Source: Methanosarcinales archaeon (GTDB lineage: Archaea; Halobacteriota; Methanosarcinia; Methanosarcinales; Methanosarcinaceae). From it: a stretch of DNA of 43,946 nt. Shown here in pieces: positions 7,908-17,759 of this stretch. Location of the stretch: contig JAIRKA010000047.1 of NCBI GenBank assembly GCA_031260345.1, positions 1 to 43,946 on the forward strand, given 5' to 3'. Both the position numbers and the translations under genes were made by a program. Position 1 is the first letter of the stretch, and every line of letters begins with the position of its first letter. The notes beneath the pieces are model-generated. The model was not told where the DNA came from, did no database searches, and was given only the letters and a program-made list of their open reading frames with translations.

Positions 7908-9986
7908 TTACTTTCGGTTTTTATATCTCTTATAAACATAATAGCCGATGACCAGAAGCAGCAACAGGAGCAAGAGCCACCACAGGAGTTTCTTAATAAT
8001 TCCCGTGTCGTTCTCATTTTCACCGCCATCGGATTCATTTCCGTCAGAACCATTGCCCGGGGGATTTACAGGAGGTTCCGGAGGCGGTACGGGCGGAAGT
8101 ATAGGAGGTGTTGTGCTGTTGTTAACAACAGCTTGACCGGTTCCGCTTCCACCGCCACCTGTGCTGATTTCCGGTTTATCGACAACAACGACATCAATAA
8201 TTGCTGTCAATCCGCCGGCAAAATCAACGACTTCCGAGTAAGAATCCTCATTTCCGGAGAGCGTTACAAACTGATAATTTTCTGATGTGAAAAGAACTCT
8301 GTACGTTTCACCCGTTTCAAAGTAATAGACCAAATCACTTCCGACCCATCCGTTCTCAAACGAATAAGTTCCGGGCTCTCCAGCCGAAACAATGATTTCG
8401 GAAATATTTTCCCATGCACCAGCACTTGTTTCGTGCTGAAGTGTCACCGCAACACTTTTTCCGAGAGTAGAGCCGGATGCAACGTCAACTGTTCCCGAAA
8501 TTTCATAATGCTCAACGACTTTCAAATCAACAGAGTACGAATGAATGGAACCTTCACTATCCTCAACTTCCACTTTAAAGATCCAGCCGTTCATTGAAAT
8601 ATCAGCGGGTGAAATTGTCAAAGTGTTTGTATCAAAACCGCTGCTTCCGGGAACTGATGTTGAATTTACATCGTCGAAAGTGCCGCCCCCTTTATCAACA
8701 AGCCATTTGTAAGTCAATGTCCCGTTTCCGATAGCATTAACGGTAAATGCCGCAATGTCACCGCTCATAACAGCCATATCTTCGGGCTGGCCGTCCTCGA
8801 TGATCAAAAGTTTCTGAATGTAAGTAACGGAAACTTCCGAGCTGTTATCCCAACCGTACATTGCCGCCATTGCGCGAAGAGTTTGTCCGACAGAAATGGT
8901 CACTATGCTTCCGCTTGGCCCGTTGTTAATACTTGAAACCGGATTGCTTCCGTCTGTTGTCCAGTAAACGGTTACTCCGGGCGTCACATGATTAATTGTC
9001 ACGTTTTCGGTTCCGTTAATTACGTTTCCTGAAGGGGTGGTTGTCGGGGTCGGCAATGTACCTTCGGAATTAATAACCACGGTATATAAACTGATTCTGT
9101 ATTCAATGCCGTTAACAACGATGAAGCATTCATAAGTGCCGGCGTCAAGGGATTGTGAGTAAACTTTTGAATATTCATTCGAAAGCGCGCCGGAAATCAG
9201 CGTTCCGTTTTTTTTCCATATGTATGTATAAGTGCCGCCTATTATCGTCACATTACTTCCAAGCGTAAAATTATCGCCGGCATTCTGTTCAATTGTACCC
9301 ATTGTAAATGTTCCGACTGCAACCACTGTTGTTGCAGTAAAATTGCTCAAATCAGTATATGTCGCTGCAGTTGCTGCATCAGGAACTAAAATCAATATAT
9401 TATTATCGGGCTGAAAAGTTCCATATCCGTGGTAACCTGACTCAACCACGGGCATATTACCAAGATACATAAAATCAATGTATGTATCGTGAAAAACGCC
9501 GTCTTCAATTAACGTAACAGAAGGCAAATTAAGATACCAAAGATCCGGGCACACATGGAAAGCGAAATATTCGATCGTTGTCGCCTTCGGAAAATCGACG
9601 TATTGAAGAGCATAGCAATCTAAAAAGGCATGATCTCTTACCGTGATAACCTCATATCCGGTAACAGATAACAGTGAATATATCAGCGGAGATGAAAAAA
9701 ATCCGTAGCTCGGAATTATTGTTGTTCCATTATTTAATACAAGATGGAAAGGTGTGTTAAGCTGTGTAATTGCGGCCCAGCCGATGCTGTTTAATGAAAC
9801 GGTTTCTCCTGTTATAATAATTGTATCTCCTGCGCTGTAGGCAGGAACGGGACCCCCGGCATTAAGCGTCGCGACATCAACATATACATTTGCGGCGGAT
9901 GCGGCCGAAATTGTCAAAAATAATATCGATAAAATAAAGATGAGAATAACAACGGGTTTCCAAATTTTATTTTTTAAATTATGCAT
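7908..9986 (-). CDS. BspA-like LRR cell-surface protein with Ig-like and chitobiase-C-like (CHB_HEX_C) domains, Pro-rich stalk and C-terminal membrane anchor
   Basis: N-terminal signal peptide (WKPVVILIFILSILFLTISAASA); LRR_5-like ITVRDHAFLDCYALQYVDFPKATTIEYFAF; ENVTINHVTPGVTVYWTTDGSNPVS; PPILPPVPPPEPPVNPPG; WWLLLLLLLLVIGYYVYKRYKNRK. Confidence 0.8.
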   Translation of the reverse strand: MHNLKNKIWKPVVILIFILSILFLTISAASAANVYVDVATLNAGGPVPAYSAGDTIIITGETVSLNSIGWAAITQLNTPFHLVLNNGTTIIPSYGFFSSPLIYSLLSVTGYEVITVRDHAFLDCYALQYVDFPKATTIEYFAFHVCPDLWYLNLPSVTLIEDGVFHDTYIDFMYLGNMPVVESGYHGYGTFQPDNNILILVPDAATAATYTDLSNFTATTVVAVGTFTMGTIEQNAGDNFTLGSNVTIIGGTYTYIWKKNGTLISGALSNEYSKVYSQSLDAGTYECFIVVNGIEYRISLYTVVINSEGTLPTPTTTPSGNVINGTENVTINHVTPGVTVYWTTDGSNPVSSINNGPSGSIVTISVGQTLRAMAAMYGWDNSSEVSVTYIQKLLIIEDGQPEDMAVMSGDIAAFTVNAIGNGTLTYKWLVDKGGGTFDDVNSTSVPGSSGFDTNTLTISPADISMNGWIFKVEVEDSEGSIHSYSVDLKVVEHYEISGTVDVASGSTLGKSVAVTLQHETSAGAWENISEIIVSAGEPGTYSFENGWVGSDLVYYFETGETYRVLFTSENYQFVTLSGNEDSYSEVVDFAGGLTAIIDVVVVDKPEISTGGGGSGTGQAVVNNSTTPPILPPVPPPEPPVNPPGNGSDGNESDGGENENDTGIIKKLLWWLLLLLLLLVIGYYVYKRYKNRK

Positions 9987-10302
9987 TTTTTACCACGATC
10001 AAAGATTTGTATTAAAATGGAAAAAAATCAGTTTTAATGTGTAGACCTGTCTCTCGTTAACAAAAACATCAAAACAAATCTAATATTATTTAGACAGTTA
10101 AAATTGTAAAATATATAAATTTAATTATAATCTATGAATGTCAAATGAATAAATGAAGCAAAAATAAATTTATTGAAAAACGATTATTGAGAACTGCTGA
10201 AATCAAGTGCAATCGTCATTTAAAAGTCATTCAAAGTATCTTCATAAAATATCCTTAAATAGGATAACTCCCTTTCACATCAAAAGTTCAAGGAACATTT
10301 TT

Positions 10303-11376
10303 ATGAGTTTTACAAAAGAAGAAATCCTCGATGTTTTGAATACGTACGATTTGGACAACATTACGATTGCGACAATCTGTTCTCACTCCAGCCTTCAGAT
10401 TTTTGACGGTGCCCGCAAAGAAGGTTTTAAGACGCTCGGAATTTGTTTAAGGGCTCCTCCGAAACACTATGACGCTTTTCCGTTGGCAAAGCCCGACGAA
10501 TTTTTAGTTCTTGACCGCTATGAAGATTTATTGGACAAGGTTGAAGAACTGAAAGCCAAAAATGTCATCATTATCCCGCACGGCTCATTTGTCGCCTACA
10601 TGGGAACCGACAAATTCGTACAGCTCGGCCTTCCTACATTCGGAAACAGAGACGTTTTGGAATGGGAATCCAACCGCAGAAAAGAAAGAGAATGGCTTGT
10701 CGGCGCAGGCATCCACATGCCCGACGCGCTTGAAGACCCGAGGGACATTGACGGCCCCGTGATGGTCAAATACGACGGCGCTCGTGGCGGCAAAGGCTTT
10801 TTCATCGCAAAATCTTATGAAGACTTTTTGGAACACATTGATGATTCCAAAACCTTCACGATTCAGAGATTCATTACGGGAACACGCTATTATTTGCATT
10901 ATTTCTATTCCCCAATCAAAGAAGACGGCTACACGCTCAGTAAAGGCAGTTTGGAAATGCTCAGCATGGACCGCCGCGTTGAGTCCAACGCTGATGAAAT
11001 TTTCCGTTTGGGCTCCCCGAAAGAACTTGCGGAAGCAGGTATCATCCCCACTTATGTCGTGACCGGCAACGTACCGCTTGTCGCTCGTGAATCACTTCTG
11101 CCGCTCGTCTTTGAACTCGGCAGCCGCGTGGTTGAGGAATCCATGAAAAAGTTCGGCGGTATGATCGGACCGTTCTGTTTGGAAACGGTTATTACCGACA
11201 ACTTGGAAATTAAAGTGTTTGAAATTTCCGCAAGAATCGTTGCCGGAACGAACCTTTATATTTCGGGATCTCCGTACGCCGATTTGGTTGAAGAGAATAT
11301 GTCCACAGGCCGCAGAATTGCCAGAGAAATCAAATTGGCAAAAGAAAAAGGCAAATTGGACGAAATTATTTCTTAA
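10303..11376 (+). CDS. purP: Formate-dependent FAICAR synthetase PurP (5-formaminoimidazole-4-carboxamide ribonucleotide synthetase)
   Basis: ITIATICSHSSLQIFDGARKEGFKTLGICL...VMVKYDGARGGKGFFIAKS...EISARIVAGTNLYISGSPYADL. ORF opens at 10207, but MSFTKEE at 10303 with upstream aagga is the likely start. Confidence 0.93.
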   Translation: MSFTKEEILDVLNTYDLDNITIATICSHSSLQIFDGARKEGFKTLGICLRAPPKHYDAFPLAKPDEFLVLDRYEDLLDKVEELKAKNVIIIPHGSFVAYMGTDKFVQLGLPTFGNRDVLEWESNRRKEREWLVGAGIHMPDALEDPRDIDGPVMVKYDGARGGKGFFIAKSYEDFLEHIDDSKTFTIQRFITGTRYYLHYFYSPIKEDGYTLSKGSLEMLSMDRRVESNADEIFRLGSPKELAEAGIIPTYVVTGNVPLVARESLLPLVFELGSRVVEESMKKFGGMIGPFCLETVITDNLEIKVFEISARIVAGTNLYISGSPYADLVEENMSTGRRIAREIKLAKEKGKLDEIIS

Positions 11377-11456
11377 TTTCAAATTTTTAAAATGCGAAAA
11401 AGGTTGAATATGAATCCATATTCAACTTCTGTTTTTAATTAACAAGTCCAAGATAA

Positions 11457-11591
11457 TTATTCAAGCTCAAAAGCATTTTTGCCTTCACCGCAAACCGGAC
11501 ATCCCCAATCGCCCGGCAAATCTGCAAAAAGCGTTCCCTCTTTTTCTTCATCATAAACGTGACCGCAAACGATACAATCATATTTTGCCAT
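11457..11591 (-). CDS. Short rubredoxin-type protein, 44 aa (absent from supplied ORF track)
   Basis: My reverse-strand translation: [44 protein letters not shown]; two CxxCG knuckles and [12 protein letters not shown]. Confidence 0.92.
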   Translation of the reverse strand: MAKYDCIVCGHVYDEEKEGTLFADLPGDWGCPVCGEGKNAFELE

Positions 11592-11866
11592 TTTAATCAA
11601 CCTCATGCTTTTTGAATTGACAACTGTTTATCCATAATTGGAAACTGAAAAATTACTGAAAGGGCTTTTCGGCACTTACATGATACGAAACGCTTCTGTT
11701 TTATATAATTTTATGTTTCTTTTGTGTTTTTATAATTGACAGTCTTTGAAAAGCACATCACGATTTTATTCATTTTTTTGTTTGAAAATGAGGGAACACG
11801 TTTACTGCAAAAAAGTAAAGATGAAAAGCGATTTTTCACTTCTCATTCTCTTGTTTTATTTTTGGC

Positions 11867-13045
11867 TTATTCTTTTTTGCCGCCGAAAATCTTTTTATGA
11901 AGGTCATCAAACGGTTTCTTATCAATCCCTTCTTTTTTGTATTTACGGGACATGATCATGTAATAGCCGGCAGCGGCCAAAACAATTGCGGCAATGATTG
12001 CGATTATAATTGTCACCGCCGTCCAAAACGGTACTTCTTCAACTGAAACCTCCACTTTCATTGTGTCCGATATTCGCTGACGTCCGTAATTGTCTATATA
12101 CAAAATTTCACTGTTGATGGCATAAGGTTTGTCATAAATGACGGAGTCGCCGTCAACGCTGATTCTAAAGACCGCCGTGACTTCATCTCCCGGATTCACT
12201 GTGCCCAAAAATGACTGGTCATCCGTTGTACTGAACGGCGTTGCCGTGCTCAAGCGGACATACGCGTCTCTTGCAGTCTCTTCGCCGCTGTTTCTGTACG
12301 TTACGAAAAGCATGCCGGCGTTTCTTGAAGACAAGTTTTGCTCAACGCTGACAATTTCAAATTGTGTCGCTTCTTTTATTCGAATCGTGACGGGAATTCT
12401 TTGAGACGTTTCTTCACTGTACCAAAAAGAAGCGTTCAAGTTGCGGATGCCCATCAAAACACCGCTGGCATTCACGGGATCCGCATCGTAAATAACATTT
12501 CTTAAATGCCTGTAAGTCACATTCAAAGTGAGTTCATATTCGCCGGCGGGAAGGTCTCTCTGGATGTCAACGGTATATCTGATCGGATTAGAAGTCGCGC
12601 CGGAGGACATACTTCCCGCGACCTGCGGTCCGGTTTGAACAGTGATTCCCGGAATATCAGATTCAAGCGTTGCGGTAACGCCGACCGCCGTTAAAATCGC
12701 TCTGATATTTTCAAGTTCCATCTGCTGAAGCGTTGCATTCAGCTGCTGCTCAACCGACCCGTTTGCTCCCCTGACAGGATTTTCCGCTCTAAAGCCCTCA
12801 ATGACGCCGTGGTTTGACAGCACGAGCGGAATCGTTGCGGTCTGCCCGCGGGAATATTCGCCGCCGCCCTGAACACTGACACGAATGTCAGGCCCGCCGT
12901 AAAACGAATAAAAATTGGTGCCCAAGTTTCCGAAAAACGTTTGATTTGAAGCAGCACCAAAAGCGACCGGCGCCATCGCGCCAAAGATAAGCATCGCCAA
13001 AAGTGCGGCAGTTATATATTTTTTAATTGTTGCCATAAAAATCAC
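11867..13045 (-). CDS. COG1361-type (S-layer-like) secreted/membrane-anchored protein
   Basis: Signal peptide, repeated beta-type domains (SVEQNLSSRNAGMLFVTYRNSGEETARDAYVRLS), C-terminal TM AVTIIIAIIAAIVLAAAGYYMIM. Probable start MATIKK at 13036. Confidence 0.8.
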   Translation of the reverse strand: MIFMATIKKYITAALLAMLIFGAMAPVAFGAASNQTFFGNLGTNFYSFYGGPDIRVSVQGGGEYSRGQTATIPLVLSNHGVIEGFRAENPVRGANGSVEQQLNATLQQMELENIRAILTAVGVTATLESDIPGITVQTGPQVAGSMSSGATSNPIRYTVDIQRDLPAGEYELTLNVTYRHLRNVIYDADPVNASGVLMGIRNLNASFWYSEETSQRIPVTIRIKEATQFEIVSVEQNLSSRNAGMLFVTYRNSGEETARDAYVRLSTATPFSTTDDQSFLGTVNPGDEVTAVFRISVDGDSVIYDKPYAINSEILYIDNYGRQRISDTMKVEVSVEEVPFWTAVTIIIAIIAAIVLAAAGYYMIMSRKYKKEGIDKKPFDDLHKKIFGGKKE

Positions 13046-13224
13046 AACCGGTTATTTTTATAAGAGTTCATTTTGAATTTTAAGTTTCATGTCAATTTTG
13101 AGTTAGGTTTCAAGTGTAAATTTAATTTTTAAGTTTTCAATGTAATCTTGAGAAGCTTCAATGTAATTTTGGATAAGTTTCAATCTAAGTTTTGAATTTG
13201 AGTTTCAAATTCGGCGGCGTCTGC

Positions 13225-14484
13225 TCAAACATCCTCTTCTTTGCCGCCTTTTCTCTTTTGCTTTTTGACATAATCGTAGACGAAAGAAAGCAGTGTCAGG
13301 AGTAAAATTCCGATTAAAGCGTTTCTAAATGTAAATGGCGTGTACGGGTTGACCATTTCAACGTCGATTTTTAAGCTTGGGGCAATCCTGAGTCTGCTGT
13401 TTTCATCAAAATATCGAATATCCGTGTTGATGCCGTAAGTCCTCTCAACCGCATCGCTATGTGCCGTAATCGGATATTGGACGACGACGGATTCGCCCGG
13501 CGCAAGGTCTCCCAGAAGCGCTCTGTTTCTTGAAGAGCTGAGCGGGTGCATTAAACTGAGTTTCGCTTCCGCGTTGTAAGCCGTTTCATCGCCGATATTA
13601 GTATACGTCACAGCAATCGCCCTTGTTTTTCCGGCAGAAATGACTTCACTCACTGTGCCGACTTCAAAAACCGCGCCGCTTGCAACGTGAATCGGAATTT
13701 GAATTGTTTGGGTAACAACCGTATATTCCTGAACAAAGGAATCGGAATACAAAAACGTCGTAAATCCGTCCGTTCCGTTGCCCGCTTTAATCATTCTTGC
13801 GTTGGACGGATATTTGTAATCCACCGTCATATGAATGATGTATTCACCGGCAGGCGCTCTCGGACTGACTTGAATCGGAACAGTCACAACGCTGTATGAG
13901 CCGCTGTTTAAACTTGCCAAATGCGAATAGTCGCGGCTGCCGTCAACTTCAATATACGGGCTGTCGCTGGCAAACTTTATGTTTAAAGACTGGGCGTTGA
14001 CTCTGCCGGCTTCAATCTGCATTTCCATTTGAGCCAGTGTATTTTGCCGGTTCATGTCTGCCGATTGTCCCAAAAATGCCAAATAGTCTGACAATTGAAT
14101 GACAGAGACCGTTCGGGTAACCAAAGGTGCCCCGCCTTCTCCGCCTTCAACGTATTCTTCGAACATTGCGCTGTTCAAATTCGCTGCAATAACAAATTCT
14201 CTAGCAACGACGCGTTCAAGAACGCCGCTGTTCGCAACGGCAATTTGAAGCGTTGCCGCATCTCCTTTTCTAAATTCGTGATTCCCGCGAAGCGATGCGG
14301 TAATTTCAGGCTCGCCGTAGCCGATATAATAGTCAAGCGTGTCCGATCCCATAACCGGAATAAAGCTTTCAGCGGCGGCCGGACTGCAAAAAGACATTAA
14401 GATGAATGCCGCTGCAATCAAACAATAAAATTTTGACCGTTTCGTATTCGCAGGATGATTCTGAATTTCACTGCTTGCACCCAT
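13225..14484 (-). CDS. COG1361-type protein, paralogue of the preceding gene
   Basis: EITASLRGNHEFRKGDAATLQIAVANSGVLE...AVTYTNIGDETAYNAEAKLSLMHPLSSSRNRALLGDLAPGESVVVQYPI aligns with the neighbour; C-terminal TM; start overlaps upstream stop (TAATG). Confidence 0.8.
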   Translation of the reverse strand: MGASSEIQNHPANTKRSKFYCLIAAAFILMSFCSPAAAESFIPVMGSDTLDYYIGYGEPEITASLRGNHEFRKGDAATLQIAVANSGVLERVVAREFVIAANLNSAMFEEYVEGGEGGAPLVTRTVSVIQLSDYLAFLGQSADMNRQNTLAQMEMQIEAGRVNAQSLNIKFASDSPYIEVDGSRDYSHLASLNSGSYSVVTVPIQVSPRAPAGEYIIHMTVDYKYPSNARMIKAGNGTDGFTTFLYSDSFVQEYTVVTQTIQIPIHVASGAVFEVGTVSEVISAGKTRAIAVTYTNIGDETAYNAEAKLSLMHPLSSSRNRALLGDLAPGESVVVQYPITAHSDAVERTYGINTDIRYFDENSRLRIAPSLKIDVEMVNPYTPFTFRNALIGILLLTLLSFVYDYVKKQKRKGGKEEDV

Positions 14485-16904
14485 TAAATCATCTCCGTTT
14501 TTTTGTTTATTTTTACCATTGAATAAATTGAATTTTTAAAATCATTGAATGTTTGTTTGAATCCTTTGTCCTTATAGCCGTCTAATGTCAGCATCAATAA
14601 CGGGAACACAACAAACGACGCCAAAAGCACCATCATCATATTAATCACGGTCACCAAGCCGAAACTGGAAATGATGCCGAATGCCGACGCCGTTAATGCC
14701 AAAAATCCGAAAATCGTTGTAATTCCGGAGACGGTAAGCGCGATTCCTGTATTTGTGACAGCGGACCTCATAGCTTCCGTTGGCGGCAGACCGTGGCCTT
14801 TTTCTTCATAATAGCGCTCCATCAGCAAAATCGAATACTCTGATCCCGCGCCCAGTATAATACATCCCATAACGGCCGTCATCGGCGTGTAAACGATATT
14901 AAAAGTGTACATGACAAGTCCTGACCAGCCGATCACCAGCCCGATTGTCAGAACGGGGGTAAGCGCTTTGTAAATATTTCTGTAAATGAGCAGCAGCGCA
15001 ATAAACACGAGGAGAATGCCGAGCATGGTTTGCTGAACACGTCCGGAAAGCAAAGAGTCCAGCAATTCCGTATACGGGACCATTCCTCCTGTAATCGTTG
15101 CTGTTGTTCCCGGAGGCATCGGATGCCACATCAAATCTTCCTGAACGATTTCGATAAGCGTTTTAACACTTTCCATCGGCAAATTCATGACCGCGGAGCC
15201 GACATCCAAGTTCAGAAGAAGCAAAGAGTTGCCGTATGAATACCGATCCATTACGCTTTGCGGTATTTGATCATAGATTGCCCGAATTTCCTCACTAGTA
15301 TCCGGAATGACGCCGCCGTTATATTCTTTGACAATTGAAGCCAAACTGTCAGCGCCAAAAACGTAATCCTGATTCCTCGTTTGATATGTTCCGAATTCGT
15401 CCATCCATTTCAAAACATGAGGCGATGAGATGTCCTGTGTCTGAATCATAATATTAATGGTGTCTGAACCGCCCATAACAGATCCCATTCTGTAAAAGTC
15501 AAGGAGCGCCGGCATATCCTGCGGCATGTATGTTGTAAAATCGGTTTCCGCGGGGATTGTGGTGTCCGCGTAAAAACCCAAAGCGCCCGTCACAATGGCC
15601 ATCATAAAAATGGTTTTTTTGTGAGGAAGCGTAAAATCAATTATTTTGTTTAAAGTCGATGTAACAATGTTGTTCCTTATATCCGACCTGTTCGCTTCGT
15701 CTGTTCCGTTTGCGCCTCCCGCCGAGTTTCTGCTTTTCACCGCCGGGAAGAATCGGCTTAAAGGCGATTTAATTCCGGTTTCCTCTTCTTTTTTGCGGAT
15801 TTTTTCAGACAGCGCATCCATGTAGTAAAGCGATACAGTTCCGAAAAACAAAGCGGCGGCGTAAGAGCCGATGCATCCGATAATCAAAAGCATTCCAAAA
15901 TCCTGAATCATCGGAATGCCTGACACCAAAAGTGAAACGAAGCTGACGCAGGTGACGAAGAGCGCCGTCATAACGGCCGGGCCGGTGTATTTGAATGTCG
16001 AAATTAAAGCTTGCCCGCGCTCCTTTCCTTTTGAAAGCTCCTCTTCCATGCGGTTATGGAATTGAATGGCATAGTCAATACCAAGAGCGATTAAAATCGG
16101 AAACGCTGCAATTGACACCATTGTCATATTAATGTGTAAGGAACCCATCATTCCGAAAGTGTAAATCAGACCGAAAACGACAACAATAAGAGGGTACAGT
16201 CTCCAGCGAACGCCTCTGAAGACAAGACCGAGCCCGACAACCATTAACAGGAGCGCCAAAAGAAGCAGCAAAGCCATGGTTAAGCCCATCTCTTCATTCA
16301 TGTCCGCGTTCAGCGCAGCGTCTCCGGTGATAATCAAGTTGTATCCGGGCGGAAACACTGAAAAATTAGCGGCGTTTCTTGCCGCAATCGTTATGTCTTC
16401 TTTTTGACCTTCTGAAAGGTTCGCACTGTATGTGATTGCAATCAGTGAGTGCGTATTGCCGAAAATCAAACCTTCATACATGCTTGGATTCAAATCGACA
16501 AGCGCTTTGACTTCTTCTGTCGTTGACGGTATTTCGCCTCGTCCCGTTACTTGTTCATTGGTTGCTTTAATAATTGATGCGGGGCTGCCGACAGCATCAA
16601 CGCCGGACACATTTCTCATCAGATTTTCAAAACGTTCGGTTGCCCTCAGCACGGCCGGGTCGTAAACATCTGCGCCCTCTATCATGACAATAACAGCTTC
16701 CTGGCTGAACATGCTGTTATATTTGTCAAGATCTTGGTACATTTTGGAATCTTTGTGGATGTATGTATCCATTCCGGAATTCATCGTAATTCCCATAGCA
16801 CCGTATACAGCGACAAGAATCAGAACAACAAAGCCGATGAAGACAAATTTGCGATTTTTTTCCGTAAATTTTCCCAGTTTTTCAAAAAGGTTTGTTAAAG
16901 ACAT
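14484..16904 (-). CDS. MMPL/RND superfamily exporter (COG1033-like)
   Basis: 806 aa; two repeats of a TM bundle plus large extracytoplasmic loop; AFPILIALGIDYAIQFHNRMEEEL and VMGCIILGAGSEYSILLMERYYEE. Confidence 0.92.
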   Translation of the reverse strand: MSLTNLFEKLGKFTEKNRKFVFIGFVVLILVAVYGAMGITMNSGMDTYIHKDSKMYQDLDKYNSMFSQEAVIVMIEGADVYDPAVLRATERFENLMRNVSGVDAVGSPASIIKATNEQVTGRGEIPSTTEEVKALVDLNPSMYEGLIFGNTHSLIAITYSANLSEGQKEDITIAARNAANFSVFPPGYNLIITGDAALNADMNEEMGLTMALLLLLALLLMVVGLGLVFRGVRWRLYPLIVVVFGLIYTFGMMGSLHINMTMVSIAAFPILIALGIDYAIQFHNRMEEELSKGKERGQALISTFKYTGPAVMTALFVTCVSFVSLLVSGIPMIQDFGMLLIIGCIGSYAAALFFGTVSLYYMDALSEKIRKKEEETGIKSPLSRFFPAVKSRNSAGGANGTDEANRSDIRNNIVTSTLNKIIDFTLPHKKTIFMMAIVTGALGFYADTTIPAETDFTTYMPQDMPALLDFYRMGSVMGGSDTINIMIQTQDISSPHVLKWMDEFGTYQTRNQDYVFGADSLASIVKEYNGGVIPDTSEEIRAIYDQIPQSVMDRYSYGNSLLLLNLDVGSAVMNLPMESVKTLIEIVQEDLMWHPMPPGTTATITGGMVPYTELLDSLLSGRVQQTMLGILLVFIALLLIYRNIYKALTPVLTIGLVIGWSGLVMYTFNIVYTPMTAVMGCIILGAGSEYSILLMERYYEEKGHGLPPTEAMRSAVTNTGIALTVSGITTIFGFLALTASAFGIISSFGLVTVINMMMVLLASFVVFPLLMLTLDGYKDKGFKQTFNDFKNSIYSMVKINKKTEMI

Positions 16905-16957
16905 GAAAATCCTCTGTAAAACAAAAATCCTTTATTATCGGACTTCGGTTTGTTGTT

Positions 16958-16982
16958 TTGACCGGCCTGAAGAGGCGGTCAA
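16958..16982. repeat. Family-2 palindrome (25 bp)
   Basis: TTGACCGGCCTGAAGAGGCGGTCAA. Confidence 0.65.
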
Positions 16983-16992
16983 ACTTGGAGCT

Positions 16993-17018
16993 TTGACCGA
17001 TCCGGCAGGAGCGGTCAA
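16993..17018. repeat. Family-2 palindrome (26 bp)
   Basis: TTGACCGATCCGGCAGGAGCGGTCAA; 10 nt after the previous copy. Confidence 0.7.
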
Positions 17019-17227
17019 TCATTAGAGTAAAGCACCAAGCGGTTTTTGTTTTTAATCGATCGTAATCGTTATAAAATAACAATAATTGACTCTATTGTAA
17101 ACTCAATCATTTCAGAAGGTGAACAATAGATTTTGGTTATATATAACTTCCGAAGAGCACGTTTTTTATTTCGGGAGATGATTGTTTAAAACAGTTCAAC
17201 ATTGCCAAACAGTTAAAAACAAAATGT

Positions 17228-17249
17228 GAACGAACTTTATCGTTCGTTC
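17228..17249 (-). terminator. Hairpin downstream of the small basic protein gene
   Basis: GAACGAAC TTTATC GTTCGTTC (8-bp stem); on - strand followed by ACATTTTGTTTTT. Confidence 0.6.
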
Positions 17250-17280
17250 CTTTTTAAAAAAACAAATCGTATAAAAAAGA

Positions 17281-17454
17281 TTATTTTGCGAGAGCTTTGG
17301 GTGATCTCTTCAAATATCTTCTTTTGTGTCCGGAAGAGGTAAATCTCTGTGCCGGTCCCGGGTGCGCTTTTGTGCTCAACCCGCTCTCGACTTTCTTTGC
17401 GTTTCCTTTTCTTCCTTTAACTTTGACCCAAACAATACTTCCTGTCTTGCCCAT
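17281..17454 (-). CDS. Small basic conserved methanogen protein, 57 aa (possibly DUF5350; absent from supplied ORF track)
   Basis: My translation: [60 protein letters not shown] aggaggac upstream on - strand. Confidence 0.75.
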   Translation of the reverse strand: MGKTGSIVWVKVKGRKGNAKKVESGLSTKAHPGPAQRFTSSGHKRRYLKRSPKALAK

Positions 17455-17759
17455 AATCAGTCCTCCTTCTTTATTTTATGTATCCTTAATTGAATTGCGA
17501 ATAAGTTATGAATGTCATATTTTGATTTAAACTATGAATTTAAAAAACAATACCGTGCACGATATTATTAACTGTGTTTTTCGGATTGCCGCCGAGAAAT
17601 CCGAGTTTTACAATAAGTGTAAAATTGTAAAATGATAAAGATTTGAAAAGTAATCGTCATCTTTAAGGTTTGACTACTACACTTTTACAAATATAAATCT
17701 TACGTTTTTCATTTCGGTCCGAACATCAAGTTTAATAAATAAAAAGCTTTTTTTCATTC

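Noticed and set aside
10207-10302. N-terminal extension of PurP (MQSSFKSHSKYLHKIS...)
   Set aside because: Low-complexity upstream leader; the internal ATG at 10303 with an RBS fits the family start.
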